Below are positions 34,628 through 44,488 of a DNA stretch of 64,000 bases, piece by piece. Position 1 is the stretch's first letter; each line of letters opens with the position of its first letter. The stretch covers positions 62,001 through 126,000 of the forward strand of contig NZ_FWXI01000013.1 of NCBI RefSeq assembly GCF_900176355.1, read 5' to 3'. This DNA is from Sporomusa malonica. GTDB taxonomy: Bacteria > Bacillota > Negativicutes > Sporomusales > Sporomusaceae. Made by a program: the position numbers and the translations under genes. The notes under the pieces were generated by a model, which had not been told where the DNA came from, did no database searches, and saw only the letters and a list, made by a program, of their open reading frames with translations.

Positions 34628-35962
34628 ATGGGAACAGAAGTACAAAACACTCCAAACCGGTGGCTGGTAGCCATCATGGGAACTTTGCTGCAAGTTTGTC
34701 TAGGAACTGTTTACGCCTGGAGCTTTTTCCAAAAGCCGGTTATGGACGCCAACAACTGGACTAATGCTGAGGCTGCCTGGGCATTCAGTCTGGCAATTTT
34801 TTGCCTCGGGCTGGCGGCAGCCTGGGGCGGCATCAATCTTCCTAAATACGGACCGCGCAAACTTGCCATGACAGGTGGTTTCCTGTTCAGTCTTGGCTAT
34901 TTGATTGCTGCCTATGCACTCTCGATTAAAAGCCTGGCACTGCTCTATATCGGCTATGGCGTTATCGGCGGAATTGGCCTGGGTCTCGGCTATGTAACCC
35001 CGGTTGCAACCGCTGCTAAGTGGTTCCCTGACAAGAAGGGATTCATTACTGGTATGGTCGTTATGGGCTTCGGCTTTGGGGCGCTCATTATGGCCAAGAT
35101 CCTTGCTCCGATGTTCATGAGTATGACTGGAGGCAATCTTGTCCTGGTATTCTCCTATGTCGGCGGAATTATGTTCTTCATGACCTTACCGGCAGGCTAC
35201 TATATGATTAATCCACCTGCTGGCTTTGTGCCGCAAGGATACATCCCTCCTGTTACATCAGCAGGGTCTCAGGCGTCTCAGGATGCCATTACCGCGAAAC
35301 AGTGTATTCTTTCTGGTAAATTCATAATGATGTGGACTGTTTTCTTCTTCAATATTATCGCTGGTATCATGTTTATCAGCTTCCAATCTCCATTACTCCA
35401 GGATCTGTTGAAAAAGACTATGGACCCAGCTACCCTGACTGATCCGAAAGTAATTGCTGGCCTTGCCGCTTCTGGTGCGACGCTGATTGCTATTAGTTCT
35501 ATCTTTAATGGAGTTGGCCGCTTCTTCTGGGGTGGGCTGTCTGACAAAATCGGCCGTGTTCAGACCTTCCGCCTTATTCTTGGCAGTCAGTTGCTAGTTT
35601 TTATTGCCCTGATGTTTGTCAGCAACCCGATCGTTTTCGGTGTGCTTGTGTGCTATATCCTTCTTTGCTATGGTGGCGGCTTTGGCTCAATGCCTTCGTT
35701 CGTCCTTGATGTCTTTGGTCAGAAGCTGATGCCAATCGTCTACGGCACCATTCTTACTGCATGGGGATGCGGTGGCATCGTCGGTCCTCAGATCGTAGCT
35801 TTTCTGAAGGATAACTTCGCTAATCAGGCCGCTCAGTATACCTTCGTGTGTGCCTCGGTACTGCTGCTGCTTGGTCTGCTCATTACATTTGCATTGAACA
35901 ATAAGAAATTTGATCCAAGTGGAGCGAGCCAGGTCACTGGTCCGACTCTCTCTATAAAATAA
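34628..35962 (+). CDS. OFA family MFS antiporter (oxalate/formate-type)
   Basis: 444-residue membrane protein with 12 hydrophobic segments. 'VCLGTVYAWSFFQKPV' in helix 1, 'GIGLGLGYVTPVATAAKWFPDKKGFITG' (in parts) and 'NGVGRFFWGGLSDKIGR' are typical of the oxalate/formate antiporter family. ATG 34628 with AAAGGAGC upstream. It is convergent with a LytS/LytTR/sCache operon. Such sensors often control carboxylate transporters, so they may regulate it, though no operator is obvious. The substrate could be oxalate, formate, pyruvate or lactate. Confidence 0.9.
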   Translation: MGTEVQNTPNRWLVAIMGTLLQVCLGTVYAWSFFQKPVMDANNWTNAEAAWAFSLAIFCLGLAAAWGGINLPKYGPRKLAMTGGFLFSLGYLIAAYALSIKSLALLYIGYGVIGGIGLGLGYVTPVATAAKWFPDKKGFITGMVVMGFGFGALIMAKILAPMFMSMTGGNLVLVFSYVGGIMFFMTLPAGYYMINPPAGFVPQGYIPPVTSAGSQASQDAITAKQCILSGKFIMMWTVFFFNIIAGIMFISFQSPLLQDLLKKTMDPATLTDPKVIAGLAASGATLIAISSIFNGVGRFFWGGLSDKIGRVQTFRLILGSQLLVFIALMFVSNPIVFGVLVCYILLCYGGGFGSMPSFVLDVFGQKLMPIVYGTILTAWGCGGIVGPQIVAFLKDNFANQAAQYTFVCASVLLLLGLLITFALNNKKFDPSGASQVTGPTLSIK

Positions 35963-35979
35963 GTCTACCTAGTGAGACG

Positions 35980-36012
35980 AAAAACGCCACGCATTTAGCG
36001 TGGCGTTTCTTT
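35980..36012. terminator. Bidirectional terminator between OFA and sCache genes
   Basis: AAACGCCACGC pairs with GCGTGGCGTTT, with A-run on one side and T-rich on the other. The stop codon of the minus-strand gene lies in the stem. Confidence 0.92.
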
Positions 36013-36687
36013 ATGGGCAGAGGTTTTTTCCCACCGGAGTCCAAGGCGAGTGCCAAACCCGGTCGACCAAGCATCTAACGGGATAAAGCAGGTGGCAGCT
36101 AGCGCAAATAAGAGGGCAATTCGCACTGATAATACTGCGATGGTCGTAAAGCTGTGTTTAAGCTGGTCTGCTAATTTTTTTGATACGCCAATATAGAACA
36201 TACCGATAATCTGGCCGGAGTCATCCCGAATGGGGGTGTAGCAAGTCTGGTATTTAACACCAACAACCTCAGCCTCACCAATATAGAGTCTGCCGCTATT
36301 AAGCACTGTCTCACTGACATAATCGGCAGCAGTTGTACCGGTTGCTCTGCTGCCGTCCCGCATGATGTTGGTGGCCACACGGGTATTGCTTAAAAATATT
36401 GTGACGGTATCGTCTGTCAGACGAGCAATTTTATCTACCAATTCAGTATCGTCGTTAATGAGATATTGCCCCTTATATAATTTACCATCTTGAACATGCC
36501 AGGAACCAGGGAGCATATAGTCGGTGATTTCAAGTGCGGTGGCAAGGTCAGATTTTGCTTTTTCAGCCATAGCTGCTTCAATCTGAATCTGCATATCTTT
36601 AAGAATGACAATGCCTGCAGCTAGGCAGACCAACAGTGCCATCCCGAAAAAGAAAACTGTAAGCTTAGTTTTGAGACCTAACTGCAC
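35995..36687 (-). CDS. Membrane sCache-domain sensor protein without output domain
   Basis: 230-residue protein: N-terminal TM (about 8-28), an extracytoplasmic single-Cache domain ('DDTVTIFLSNTRVATNIMRDGSRATGTTAADYV', in parts; 'VGVKYQTCYTPIRDDSGQIIGMFYIGVSKK') and a second TM (about 185-207), then only about 20 residues. This is the front half of an MCP or kinase with no HAMP or signalling domain. The stop is within a terminator and the gene follows the response regulator by 23 bases, so it looks like a genuine stand-alone gene rather than a truncation. It may modulate the adjacent LytS-type kinase. Confidence 0.82.
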   Translation of the reverse strand: MQLGLKTKLTVFFFGMALLVCLAAGIVILKDMQIQIEAAMAEKAKSDLATALEITDYMLPGSWHVQDGKLYKGQYLINDDTELVDKIARLTDDTVTIFLSNTRVATNIMRDGSRATGTTAADYVSETVLNSGRLYIGEAEVVGVKYQTCYTPIRDDSGQIIGMFYIGVSKKLADQLKHSFTTIAVLSVRIALLFALAATCFIPLDAWSTGFGTRLGLRWEKTSAHKETPR

Positions 36688-36710
36688 GGCTAAACCTCCT
36701 TACAATTATC

Positions 36711-37439
36711 CTATTTTAGCCCAAGGGCTGTCTTGAAGTGCTTCGCCCGGTTGCGGCTGACAGGGACTTCTTGTTTGGCGAGGTCGTTCATACGCAGTAA
36801 GTAGGAACCATGGAACCAGGGGGTGATCTCTAATATTTCATCTAAATTAATGATATATTGGCGGTGGATTCGGAGGAAAGTAGCCTCAGTCAACAGGCTG
36901 TCAAACTCTTGTAAAGTAAGCATTGCTGAAAACTCGCCGGTGCGGGTACGTACATAAACATCCTTGTCTTTGACATAGATAAAAACAATGTCTTTTTTAC
37001 TTAGCGGGATAATTTTGTCCCCGGTTACTACGCAGACTTTAGCAGTCTGCGATCCTTTTTCATTAGAGGTTTTTGCTGACAGATTACGTACCTTGGCTAA
37101 TGCCTTACCCAGTTTTTCTTGGGTAACAGGTTTGGTAACATAGCCGACAGCCGGTGTATCAAAGGCTTCGACGGCATGTTCGGGAAAAGCGGTAATGAAG
37201 ACTATATATGGAGACTTGTTCATGCCGCTTAGCTTTTTCGCCATTTCCATGCCAGACATACCAGGCATATTAACATCTAAGAATACCATTTCTGGCTTTT
37301 TCTCCAAAATATAAATAAGAGCATCTACGCAGTTAGTAAATGTGGCACATACCTCAATATCAGTCTGCTGACTGAGCAAAAATTCAATTTCGTCGCAAAT
37401 AGGCTGCTCATCATCAATAATAACAGCTTTTATTCTCAT
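36711..37439 (-). CDS. LytTR-family response regulator
   Basis: 242 residues: receiver domain (1-120) with phosphoacceptor Asp55 in 'MVFLDVNMPGMSG' and Lys in 'YVTKPV', then a LytTR DNA-binding domain (about 145-240; 'LRIHRQYIINLDEILEI', 'VPVSRNRAKHFK'). Its start overlaps the kinase stop by four bases, so the two are coupled. Likely targets are nearby carboxylate-transport genes, by analogy to BtsR/YpdB systems. Confidence 0.94.
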   Translation of the reverse strand: MRIKAVIIDDEQPICDEIEFLLSQQTDIEVCATFTNCVDALIYILEKKPEMVFLDVNMPGMSGMEMAKKLSGMNKSPYIVFITAFPEHAVEAFDTPAVGYVTKPVTQEKLGKALAKVRNLSAKTSNEKGSQTAKVCVVTGDKIIPLSKKDIVFIYVKDKDVYVRTRTGEFSAMLTLQEFDSLLTEATFLRIHRQYIINLDEILEITPWFHGSYLLRMNDLAKQEVPVSRNRAKHFKTALGLK

Positions 37440-39139
37440 GACACACCACCTTCTTTCTGAACCACTTGTGTCTCAACTTGGAAAGGAATCTTCAAAAGAA
37501 TTTCAGTTCCAAACGGCGGTTTGGAATTTATCGTAAGTCCGTATCCTGGTCCATAAAGGCTGCCTAACCGTTTGTGAACATTCATTAGTCCTACCCCGTC
37601 AGAATTGCCTGCTCGTATCTGTTCCAGTTTCTCGGGAGAGATGCCTACACCGTTATCGGTAACGGTAATCATAAGCGTAGTAGCCTCGACATAGGCCTCG
37701 ATAGACAGTAAAGAGTGACCTAGCTTAGGAAATAGGCCATGATTTAAGGCGTTTTCTACTAAAGGCTGGAGTGAAAGTGCTGGTACTAGCGCGTTGGCTG
37801 TTGTATCGTCAATATGAACCGCGATATCCAGTCTGTCGCCAAAGCGGGATTTGGCAATCTCAAGATACGCTGTGACGGCGCTAAGTTCATCTTGTAAAGT
37901 GAGAAAGTCATCCTGGTTAGAATAGCCGCGATGCATGAGTGTAGCCAAGCTGTCCAGCAGGCTGCGGGCCTTATCAGGGTCGGTACGGCAAAAAGACATA
38001 ATAATATTAATGGTGTTAAAGAGGAAATGGGGGTTAATTTGAGCTCTAAGCGCTTTAAGCTCGGCTTTTTCCCGCATCTTTCGCTGCTCATCAAGCTCTG
38101 CCAATTGAATCTGTACTGACAACAAGTTGGCAATTCCGTCAGCAATACGAATGTCCAGTTCTGACACTGTATCGTTATTGACGCGGGCGAGTTCGATTGT
38201 TCCGACTACCTTGCTGCCGGTAAAGAGTGGAACTACAACGCCAGCTTGTAAGGGGCAGTAAGGAAAGGGACAGCCCCGGTCAGCTGGGGCGTTGATGACT
38301 TTCATTACCTTGCTGGTAATGGCGTCCTTGACTGCTGCAGAGATAATCGGCTCTCCTGGCTTGTGGTGCTCAGAGCCTTGGCCGATGAACGCCAGGCACT
38401 TATAACGGCCAGTAATCGAAACAGCATCTACTTTTGTCAATTCATAGATAATATGGGCAGCAACCGTAGCTGAGTGGGTATTAAACCCTAACTGAAGATA
38501 AGGAAGGGTGCGACTGGCGATATTAAGTGATAATTGGGCAGCCCGGGCACCGTAAATATCCTGTTCGGCTTCAATCCAATTAACAGTCAACAGAAAAAGC
38601 CATACACCGGCAACTCCGACGGCCAGGGTAGGGATAGCTGTTCTCATAATATAGGCAGAAAAAGACTCTTGCGTCGCAAATAATGTAAATAAAGCAATTT
38701 GGCATAGTTCTGCGACCAGCGCCACACACGCCCCGGTAAGCGGAGTCAACTGCTGGAAGCTAAACCGAAGTCTTAACAGCCCGGCTAGTGTTCCGGCCAT
38801 GACAATAAACACAGCCAAAGCTGTGGACATATTTTCAACCAATGCCAAGTACAGGCCACAGATAAGGCCGACATTAAACCCCGTGATAGGCCCACCGGCA
38901 ATACCGGATAGCAGCACGCCAACCAAGCGAGTGGTGATGACTGGCTCTCCCCAAGGAAGCGCACTGTAATTACCGGTTATAGAAAAAAGGGAGAATAAGA
39001 CAATAAGGGAAAAGTGACTTAGCGGATGGAACGGATAACGGGCGCAGCGCATGATAAAGCGGCTGCGGCCTGTAAGATACGCCGTCATAGCAATAAATGA
39101 CAAAGCGCTGATGACTTCTAACAGAGTAAAAACTGTCAT
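37436..39139 (-). CDS. LytS-type sensor histidine kinase
   Basis: 567 residues. Residues about 1-200 hold the 5TMR-LYT membrane sensor ('GVLLSGIAGGPITGFNVGLICGLYLALVENMSTALAVF', in parts), a GAF domain follows (about 215-345, with 'CPFPYCPLQAGVVVPLF', two cysteines), then a His_kinase domain with 'LRAQINPHFLFNTINIIM' and an HATPase ('VTDNGVGISPEKL', 'GVGLMNVHKRL'). First gene of a three-gene minus-strand operon. Ligand unknown; in this class pyruvate or peptides are sensed. Confidence 0.94.
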   Translation of the reverse strand: MTVFTLLEVISALSFIAMTAYLTGRSRFIMRCARYPFHPLSHFSLIVLFSLFSITGNYSALPWGEPVITTRLVGVLLSGIAGGPITGFNVGLICGLYLALVENMSTALAVFIVMAGTLAGLLRLRFSFQQLTPLTGACVALVAELCQIALFTLFATQESFSAYIMRTAIPTLAVGVAGVWLFLLTVNWIEAEQDIYGARAAQLSLNIASRTLPYLQLGFNTHSATVAAHIIYELTKVDAVSITGRYKCLAFIGQGSEHHKPGEPIISAAVKDAITSKVMKVINAPADRGCPFPYCPLQAGVVVPLFTGSKVVGTIELARVNNDTVSELDIRIADGIANLLSVQIQLAELDEQRKMREKAELKALRAQINPHFLFNTINIIMSFCRTDPDKARSLLDSLATLMHRGYSNQDDFLTLQDELSAVTAYLEIAKSRFGDRLDIAVHIDDTTANALVPALSLQPLVENALNHGLFPKLGHSLLSIEAYVEATTLMITVTDNGVGISPEKLEQIRAGNSDGVGLMNVHKRLGSLYGPGYGLTINSKPPFGTEILLKIPFQVETQVVQKEGGVS

Positions 39140-39428
39140 ACACTGCCTCCGGAATAATCTACAAGTGAGTATTCGTCATAGGTGCAAATTTCCCTTTTTT
39201 GGGAATCAATCCTGGTGAAATATTTATTAGAATCTACAGATTTATCAAAATATGCTATAACTTGTTAAAGGTACACTGCATGCAATACAAAAATACGACT
39301 ACAAACAGGCAGCCAGTCCGGTGCCTAACCTGGTGCATTTGGGGCTGGATAAAATTCAACAATTACTTATGTATAGTTGCTTGACTAATAATACAGCGTA
39401 ATATATAATAACATTTGTTAGTTAAAGC
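39140..39428. other. Intergenic region upstream of the LytS operon and tRNA-Asp
   Basis: A 289-base AT-rich gap between the divergent LytS-type kinase gene and the tRNA pair. It must hold both promoters; TATAAT-like hexamers are seen (for example near 39253-39260 and 39398-39405). No gene is supported. Confidence 0.4.
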
Positions 39429-39505
39429 GGCCCTGTGGTGTAGCGGTCTAACATGCCGCCCTGTCACGGCGGAGATCGACGGTTCAAATCCGTTCAGGGT
39501 CGCCA
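39429..39505 (+). tRNA. tRNA-Asp (anticodon GTC)
   Basis: Acceptor GGCCCTG/CAGGGTC, anticodon loop CTGTCAC, T-loop TTCAAAT, encoded CCA; 77 bases. Confidence 0.97.
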
Positions 39506-39512
39506 ACTTAAC

Positions 39513-39588
<76 letters not shown>

Positions 39589-39632
39589 TAAAATAAGAAG
39601 ACCTTGCAGAAGCAAGGTCTTCTTATTTTATA
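39589..39632 (+). terminator. Intrinsic terminator of tRNA-Asp-Phe
   Basis: An 18-bp stem (AAAATAAGAAGACCTTGC and its complement) closed by AGAA and ending in TTTTAT. Confidence 0.95.
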
Positions 39633-39779
39633 CGTAAGCAACTGCTGGAATGACGGAATTTGTCGAAATACGTAAAATGACGGAAATTTTTTCTCTATTC
39701 CGACAAAATAAGAAGGAATTTGTAAGCGAGAGCCCGAATGATAGCCAAGAAAGAAATACGAAGGAGATGTTACGGTATT

Positions 39780-41474
39780 ATGAAGGGAATGCGTTTACCG
39801 CTAGGTCGGCAGTTGGCAGGAATGTTTGGGCTGACCATTATCCTTTTACTAACAATGGTATCAACAGCAATTTTTCATCATAGTGATGCAATTGATATGT
39901 TCCAAAATTTGCTGTCAACAACAACGACTCGCACAATATTGATTAAAGATGCCCATGTTGACTTTACCAGAGCGCTTCTTGATATGCGCGGCTTTTTAGT
40001 ATACAATGATCCGGCTTATTCCCAAGGATACCGTGATAATTTTAATAAATCCTTGTCCGCCGTCAAGAAATATAACACGGCGGTAGATAATAAAGAATTG
40101 ACTGAAGTCGCCCAAAAATTAGAAAGCCTATTGTCCGACTATCTGACTTTAGGAGAAAAGGTAATTGCCGCTAAACAGAGTAATTCGCCTAATCTTAGTG
40201 CTTTGACGACTGAAGGCCGTAAAATGGTGAAGGATATTGACGATCAGTTTAAGAAAATATCTGAGGTTCAAGATAAGTCCTTGACAGTCAGCACTGAAAC
40301 GCTGATTAAGGGTGAGAAAGAAGACGGCCGCGCTGTCATCATTGCCAGTATTATTATTACAGTTTTGATTGTTGCCTTTGTTATTTGGTATAGCCGGAAT
40401 CTGGCACAGCGGTTGGGGCGGTTACACCGGGACCTGGGCGCTATCGGCAGTCTTGACTTATCACAGCCTGACGCACATCCTAGCCGCAATGACGAGATTG
40501 GCGATATGGCACTTGTAGTCATTGACATGAAAAAAGCACTAAAAGAGTTTGTCCGCAAGGTTCAAATTAGTGCTGACACGCTGGCGTCCTCAGGTGAGGA
40601 GCTTAATGCCACCGTTGAGGAACAGCTCAAAGCCTCTGAAACAGTGTCGCAAAGTATCGAGGGGATCGCCTCAGGTGCTAGCGATAATGCCCATAGCATT
40701 TCAAATATTACTGCTACTGTTCAACAACTATCTGCCGGCTCACAGCAAATCAGAATCAGGGTAGGCACTGTAGCACAAGATACCCACACGGCAGTTGCAG
40801 AAGCAGATCACGGTATGGGGATGCTCAAGGAAGTTGTTACGCAAAATCAGACAATTGGACAGACAATGACGTCCATTACTGGCGTCTCAATAGAGTTAGC
40901 CAAAGGCTCAGACCAAATTAAGAGTATTGTTGATCTGATTCGGGGGATTGCCGGACAGACTAATTTGCTGGCCTTAAATGCAGCCATTGAGGCGGCCCGG
41001 GCTGGTGAAGCCGGACGAGGGTTTGCTGTTGTTGCTGATGAGGTGCGTAAGCTGGCTGAACAGAGCGCAGCCGCGACGGCGAATATTGAAGAAATTATCA
41101 ATAGCATGGCTACTGGCATTGATTCGATGGTTAGGACTGTTGATGGTGCTCGTGCTGAGGTAACTAAGGGAACGGCTGCAGCTGCTGATACACAAAAAGG
41201 CTTTGAGGAGATCCTGGCTAAGCTGGCCAACGTTCGCAGCGGGGTTGAGCACATAAACGCAGCCGTTGGTGACATGGCGAAAGGGACTCAAACCATGGTG
41301 CAAGGCATCGATACCATCAATAAAGTAGCTGATCAAACATCGGCCAGTACAGAGGCTGTAGCTGCGGCCAGTCAGCAGCAAACGGCAAGCCTTCACGAAG
41401 TCAACCGCAGCGCTGAGTCACTAGCTGAAATGGCGAATGAACTTAACGGCGTGGTACAAAATTTTAAATTATAA
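39780..41474 (+). CDS. Methyl-accepting chemotaxis protein
   Basis: 564-residue chemoreceptor. TM1 (about 8-30), a helical periplasmic sensor (four-helix-bundle-like, about 35-185), TM2 ('[20 protein letters not shown]'), HAMP, then a cytoplasmic signalling domain with the CheA/CheW-binding hairpin ('[20 protein letters not shown]') and '[14 protein letters not shown]'. ATG 39780 is preceded by AAGGAG at slightly long spacing; in-frame ATG 39738 is the alternative. No other chemotaxis gene is nearby. Confidence 0.93.
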   Translation: MKGMRLPLGRQLAGMFGLTIILLLTMVSTAIFHHSDAIDMFQNLLSTTTTRTILIKDAHVDFTRALLDMRGFLVYNDPAYSQGYRDNFNKSLSAVKKYNTAVDNKELTEVAQKLESLLSDYLTLGEKVIAAKQSNSPNLSALTTEGRKMVKDIDDQFKKISEVQDKSLTVSTETLIKGEKEDGRAVIIASIIITVLIVAFVIWYSRNLAQRLGRLHRDLGAIGSLDLSQPDAHPSRNDEIGDMALVVIDMKKALKEFVRKVQISADTLASSGEELNATVEEQLKASETVSQSIEGIASGASDNAHSISNITATVQQLSAGSQQIRIRVGTVAQDTHTAVAEADHGMGMLKEVVTQNQTIGQTMTSITGVSIELAKGSDQIKSIVDLIRGIAGQTNLLALNAAIEAARAGEAGRGFAVVADEVRKLAEQSAAATANIEEIINSMATGIDSMVRTVDGARAEVTKGTAAAADTQKGFEEILAKLANVRSGVEHINAAVGDMAKGTQTMVQGIDTINKVADQTSASTEAVAAASQQQTASLHEVNRSAESLAEMANELNGVVQNFKL

Positions 41475-41486
41475 GCATTTTCAAGC

Positions 41487-41531
41487 AGAGTACTCAGCTA
41501 AAATCGATTTTTAGCCTGAGTACTCTTTTTT
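41487..41531 (+). terminator. Intrinsic terminator of the chemoreceptor gene
   Basis: AGAGTACTCAG pairs with CTGAGTACTCT followed by TTTTTT. Confidence 0.92.
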
Positions 41532-41592
41532 ACCTGCATTAAAATTACGGTCAGCACAAATCCTATAAATAAGAATTAAAGGAGGGTGAGCT

Positions 41593-42243
41593 ATGTTTAA
41601 CGACCGTACTCATGCCGGACAACTTTTAGCAGAAAAATTAGCCGCGCGTAATCTAAAAAATCCATACATATTGGCAGTTCCCCGGGGCGGGGTGGCGGTG
41701 GCATCTCCGATTGCAGCTAAGCTACAGGCTAAAATAGGGGTCCTAATTGCAAAAAAAATCGGGCATCCGCTCAATCCTGAAGTGGCTATTGGCGCGATAA
41801 TGCCTGACGGCAGCCTAGTTCATGACAATCAGTATATCAGCGGAATAGGCGTAAAACAGGAAAACTTTGACCAGCTAGCTGCCGAAGCGCGTAAGGCCCT
41901 TGATGAACGGAGCAAAGTATATGAGGCCATGATTGTGAAAAACCATGAGGTTAAGGGTCGCGATATTATCATTGTTGATGATGGTATTGCCACTGGCTAT
42001 ACCATGCATGCAGCTGTCAAGTGGCTTCAGAAGTGGAACCCTGCAAGCATTACTGTTGCAGTACCAGTCGCGCCCAACGATGTGACAGGCAAATTGCGTC
42101 AAGCGCAAGTTGAGGTTGTCTGCATTGATGAGAGAGATGTATTTACAGCTGTAGGCAGCTATTACAAAGACTTTAGCGAGATGACAGACCAAGAAGCATT
42201 GGAATACCACCGGTTTGCTCCTAACGGTATTATTCGGCTATAG
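41593..42243 (+). CDS. Phosphoribosyltransferase-fold protein
   Basis: 216-residue type I PRTase-fold protein. The PRPP loop is 'IIIVDDGIATGYTMHAA' (DDGIATG), with 'AVPRGGVAVASPIA' at the front and 'NPEVAIGAI' (substrate hood) next. Members are often found as free-standing or fused 'predicted phosphoribosyltransferases' with unknown base. GGAGGGTG ribosome-binding site and its own terminator: a single-gene unit. Confidence 0.88.
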   Translation: MFNDRTHAGQLLAEKLAARNLKNPYILAVPRGGVAVASPIAAKLQAKIGVLIAKKIGHPLNPEVAIGAIMPDGSLVHDNQYISGIGVKQENFDQLAAEARKALDERSKVYEAMIVKNHEVKGRDIIIVDDGIATGYTMHAAVKWLQKWNPASITVAVPVAPNDVTGKLRQAQVEVVCIDERDVFTAVGSYYKDFSEMTDQEALEYHRFAPNGIIRL

Positions 42244-42250
42244 CGCAGGC

Positions 42251-42290
42251 AAAAGAGGACGCCCTAAGTTAATTAGGACGTCCTCTTTAT
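42251..42290 (+). terminator. Intrinsic terminator of the PRTase gene
   Basis: AAAGAGGACG-CCTAA pairs with TTAGG-CGTCCTCTTT. Confidence 0.92.
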
Positions 42291-42431
42291 CTGGCTCTCC
42301 AGTCTGATAAAGGGTATTCATCCCTTGGCCATCTTTTGCTTGAGGATAGACATTGAAATAGTGTTAAGCAGTTACTATTTAATGTAAAACAAGGTATAAT
42401 AAATAAAAGTTGATCAATAAATGTAATTCTA

Positions 42432-42560
42432 TTTATCCGATGACTAACCCGCTCTAAGACTCCCTCTTCTACAAGTGGGAGTTTAGGAGGCTTCCCTGGA
42501 AGTTGGGCGACTAACCTTCAGGTGGGGTTAAAACCCCATCTGAAGCTAAGTCTACTTTAT
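42432..42560. repeat. Long copy of the dispersed palindromic repeat
   Basis: Both outer parts are the reverse complement of 33788-33849 (TTTATCCGATGACTAACC at the left, ACCTTCAGGTGGGGTT to TAAGTCTACTTTAT at the right). Between them are about 70 bases with a further hairpin (ACTCCC-TCTTCTACAAGT-GGGAGT) bounded by a GACTAACC octamer at each end. No transposase is associated. It may be a MITE-like or non-coding RNA element. Confidence 0.78.
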
Positions 42561-42591
42561 AAAATCTTGTACTTAGAATAAGGGTGACTAA

Positions 42592-43236
42592 ATGAAATAT
42601 ACCGGAAGAATAACAGGCTTAATTATTATGCTAATAGCTATTGTAGCGGTAAGAGTCTATGCGTATATTTATTTAGACTATTCTTTTAGCCATCTACCTA
42701 TCCCAGGGGTTATTGGTTTATGTATTGCATTTTGGGCCGGTAAACAGTATGACAAAGTAAAATTCTATTCAGAAAAAGACAGTTTGACAGGTTTTTATAA
42801 CCGAAGATTTGTTGATACATTATTTCCTTCTCTGTTGGCTCAAATGGATAGAAGAAATGAAAAATTAAGTGTAGCTATTTTGGATTGTGATAGGTTTAAA
42901 GACATAAATGACAGATATGGTCATAAAAAAGGGGATTTAGTATTACAAGAACTGTCAGCTTTACTTTTTACTAGTATAAGAAAAAGTGATATAGTTGCTA
43001 GATGGGGTGGCGACGAATTCTTGATTATTGCGCCTTATGCAGATGAAGAAGATATCAAGGTAATCATTAGTCGCTTTAAAAATAAACTACAGGAATTATC
43101 CCAAAATATTCAAATCGACATTTCTGTTTCAAGTGGATACGCAATCTACCCTAGTGATGCCAAAACACTAGACGACTTAATCAACATTGCAGATAGTAGG
43201 ATGTATGGTTATAAAAATACAGCCAGGTATTGCTGA
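42592..43236 (+). CDS. Diguanylate cyclase (GGDEF) with two membrane segments
   Basis: 214 residues: two TM helices (about 7-30 and 40-55), then a GGDEF domain with the active motif 'RWGGDEFLI' and 'DCDRFKDINDRYGHKKGD'. It should make c-di-GMP. No I-site RxxD is evident just before GGDEF. No EAL domain. The long repeat lies directly upstream. Confidence 0.92.
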   Translation: MKYTGRITGLIIMLIAIVAVRVYAYIYLDYSFSHLPIPGVIGLCIAFWAGKQYDKVKFYSEKDSLTGFYNRRFVDTLFPSLLAQMDRRNEKLSVAILDCDRFKDINDRYGHKKGDLVLQELSALLFTSIRKSDIVARWGGDEFLIIAPYADEEDIKVIISRFKNKLQELSQNIQIDISVSSGYAIYPSDAKTLDDLINIADSRMYGYKNTARYC

Positions 43237-43348
43237 CGGGAAATTACCGCCAGCCCTTGATTTATCTACGACGATACAGGTGACTATTCATTAGTGGTAT
43301 CTCCTGATATTCCTTCTTAGTCGTGATGTTGAGAAAGTGGCTATCTCA

Positions 43349-43972
43349 CTACTCTGTATCCTCATCTTTATCAAGCGGCTTCATTGCTGGAATTAGTTTA
43401 GGAGATAAAGAAACTCGACTTGTCACTGGTGCATGGTTCTGCTCTACTTTCGCCATCCATAGAACTATAGCCCGTGCAAAGAACGAAATCCCCCCAGCGA
43501 TAAGAAACGAGTAAACGTAATTCCAGTTCTCAAGCCATAAAATTCCTACCCAAGCATAGAACGGTTGAGCAACGAAGGCAAAAAACGCTGCTGCTACGGT
43601 ATTGGTAACTGCAAAACTACGCCAATTATCAGCATATTGATAGGCAAACATATGAACTATTGGATGAACTGTATAGGTATATGGCAAAAGGCTGGGTTTA
43701 AAGGGAAGTAAGTGCGACTTATAAGCCCAAAGGCCCATAGTAGTTCCAATTACGTCAGCGTACCCAAAGCCAGCGGAAAGAAGCGATCCAAAAAAGAAAA
43801 GTTCTCTCATGCGTTTTCGGTCAATAAGTAGATAGAGCAAAGTATAGATAATCGCCATACTTCCGAGAGTAATAAACCATCTCGACGAGAATAGCTCTTC
43901 GGAGATCCAATGTGTATAAAGTTGGTTCCATAGAGTAATATTTGTGTTTATAATTTCATAAAAAGTAGGCAA
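43349..43972 (-). CDS. CBO0543 family multi-pass membrane protein
   Basis: 207-residue protein with five to six hydrophobic segments and the CBO0543-family pattern ('DVIGTTMGLWAYKSHLLPF', 'YTYTVHPIVHMFAYQY', 'VGILWLENWNYVYSFLIA'). The family is common in spore-forming Firmicutes and its function is unknown. GGGAGG lies before its start at 43972 (minus strand). Confidence 0.85.
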   Translation of the reverse strand: MPTFYEIINTNITLWNQLYTHWISEELFSSRWFITLGSMAIIYTLLYLLIDRKRMRELFFFGSLLSAGFGYADVIGTTMGLWAYKSHLLPFKPSLLPYTYTVHPIVHMFAYQYADNWRSFAVTNTVAAAFFAFVAQPFYAWVGILWLENWNYVYSFLIAGGISFFARAIVLWMAKVEQNHAPVTSRVSLSPKLIPAMKPLDKDEDTE

Positions 43973-44413
43973 ATGAATTCCTCCCTCAAAGTCGCTGATA
44001 GTTTAGTTTCCTTTTGGGGAGAAGGTTTTATACTTCTGTAGCGAGTTCGAAAAGTATACTTTTTCCATTGGTAACTTACCGGCAACTAAATCGCTCACTT
44101 GTATTGAGGATCAGGTTCCAAAACTTTAGAATGTAACACAATGCACTTGTGACAGATTGAAAAAAAGACTGAAACCTCAGATATTCTCTGGGTTCATCGG
44201 TCTTTTGTTATTTAATCGCAAATTGGAAGACGAATAGATTCTGATTTGTAACTATATGTAAATATTTCGGCCTATGTTCTAACTTGCGTAAGGACGTTAT
44301 GTATGCTATAATTTCCACAGAGAACGAGAGCATCGGCTTCCTTAGCCGTGGACAGTTTGCGCTTAAGGGTATAAAATGCTCACCAAACTATATATTCTCT
44401 ATGTTTTACATGT
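43973..44413. other. Intergenic region before tRNA-Gly
   Basis: A 440-base AT-rich gap. It contains a terminator-like hairpin (44161-44208), a TATAAT-like box near 44307-44312 and a segment 'GCATCGGCTTCCTTAGCCGTG' (44330-44350) resembling the anticodon arm of the tRNA-Gly 100 bases downstream. No protein gene is supported. Confidence 0.4.
44161..44208. terminator. Terminator-like imperfect hairpin
   Basis: AAAAAAGACTGAAACC-TCAGA pairs with TCTGGGTTCATCGGTCTTTT, with mismatches. Its position suggests it ends transcripts entering from the left. Confidence 0.55.
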
Positions 44414-44488
44414 GCGGGCGTAGCTCAGTGGTAGAGTACCGGCTTCCCAAGCCGTGGGTCGCGAGTTCGAATCTCGTTGCCCGCTCCA
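44414..44488 (+). tRNA. tRNA-Gly (anticodon CCC), site of island insertion
   Basis: Acceptor GCGGGCG/TGCCCGC, anticodon loop TTCCCAA, T-loop TTCGAAT, encoded CCA; 75 bases. The top anticodon-stem pair (27-43) is C-T mismatched. Its 3' half is repeated at 63736-63791 with two compensatory T-stem changes, so the present 3' part probably came from the island. Confidence 0.93.

Noticed and set aside
44324..44353. Possible second tRNA-Gly fragment (CGGCTTCC...AGCCGTG)
   Set aside because: Only the anticodon-arm-like part is similar; there is no acceptor or T-arm, so it may be chance or part of a dispersed repeat.
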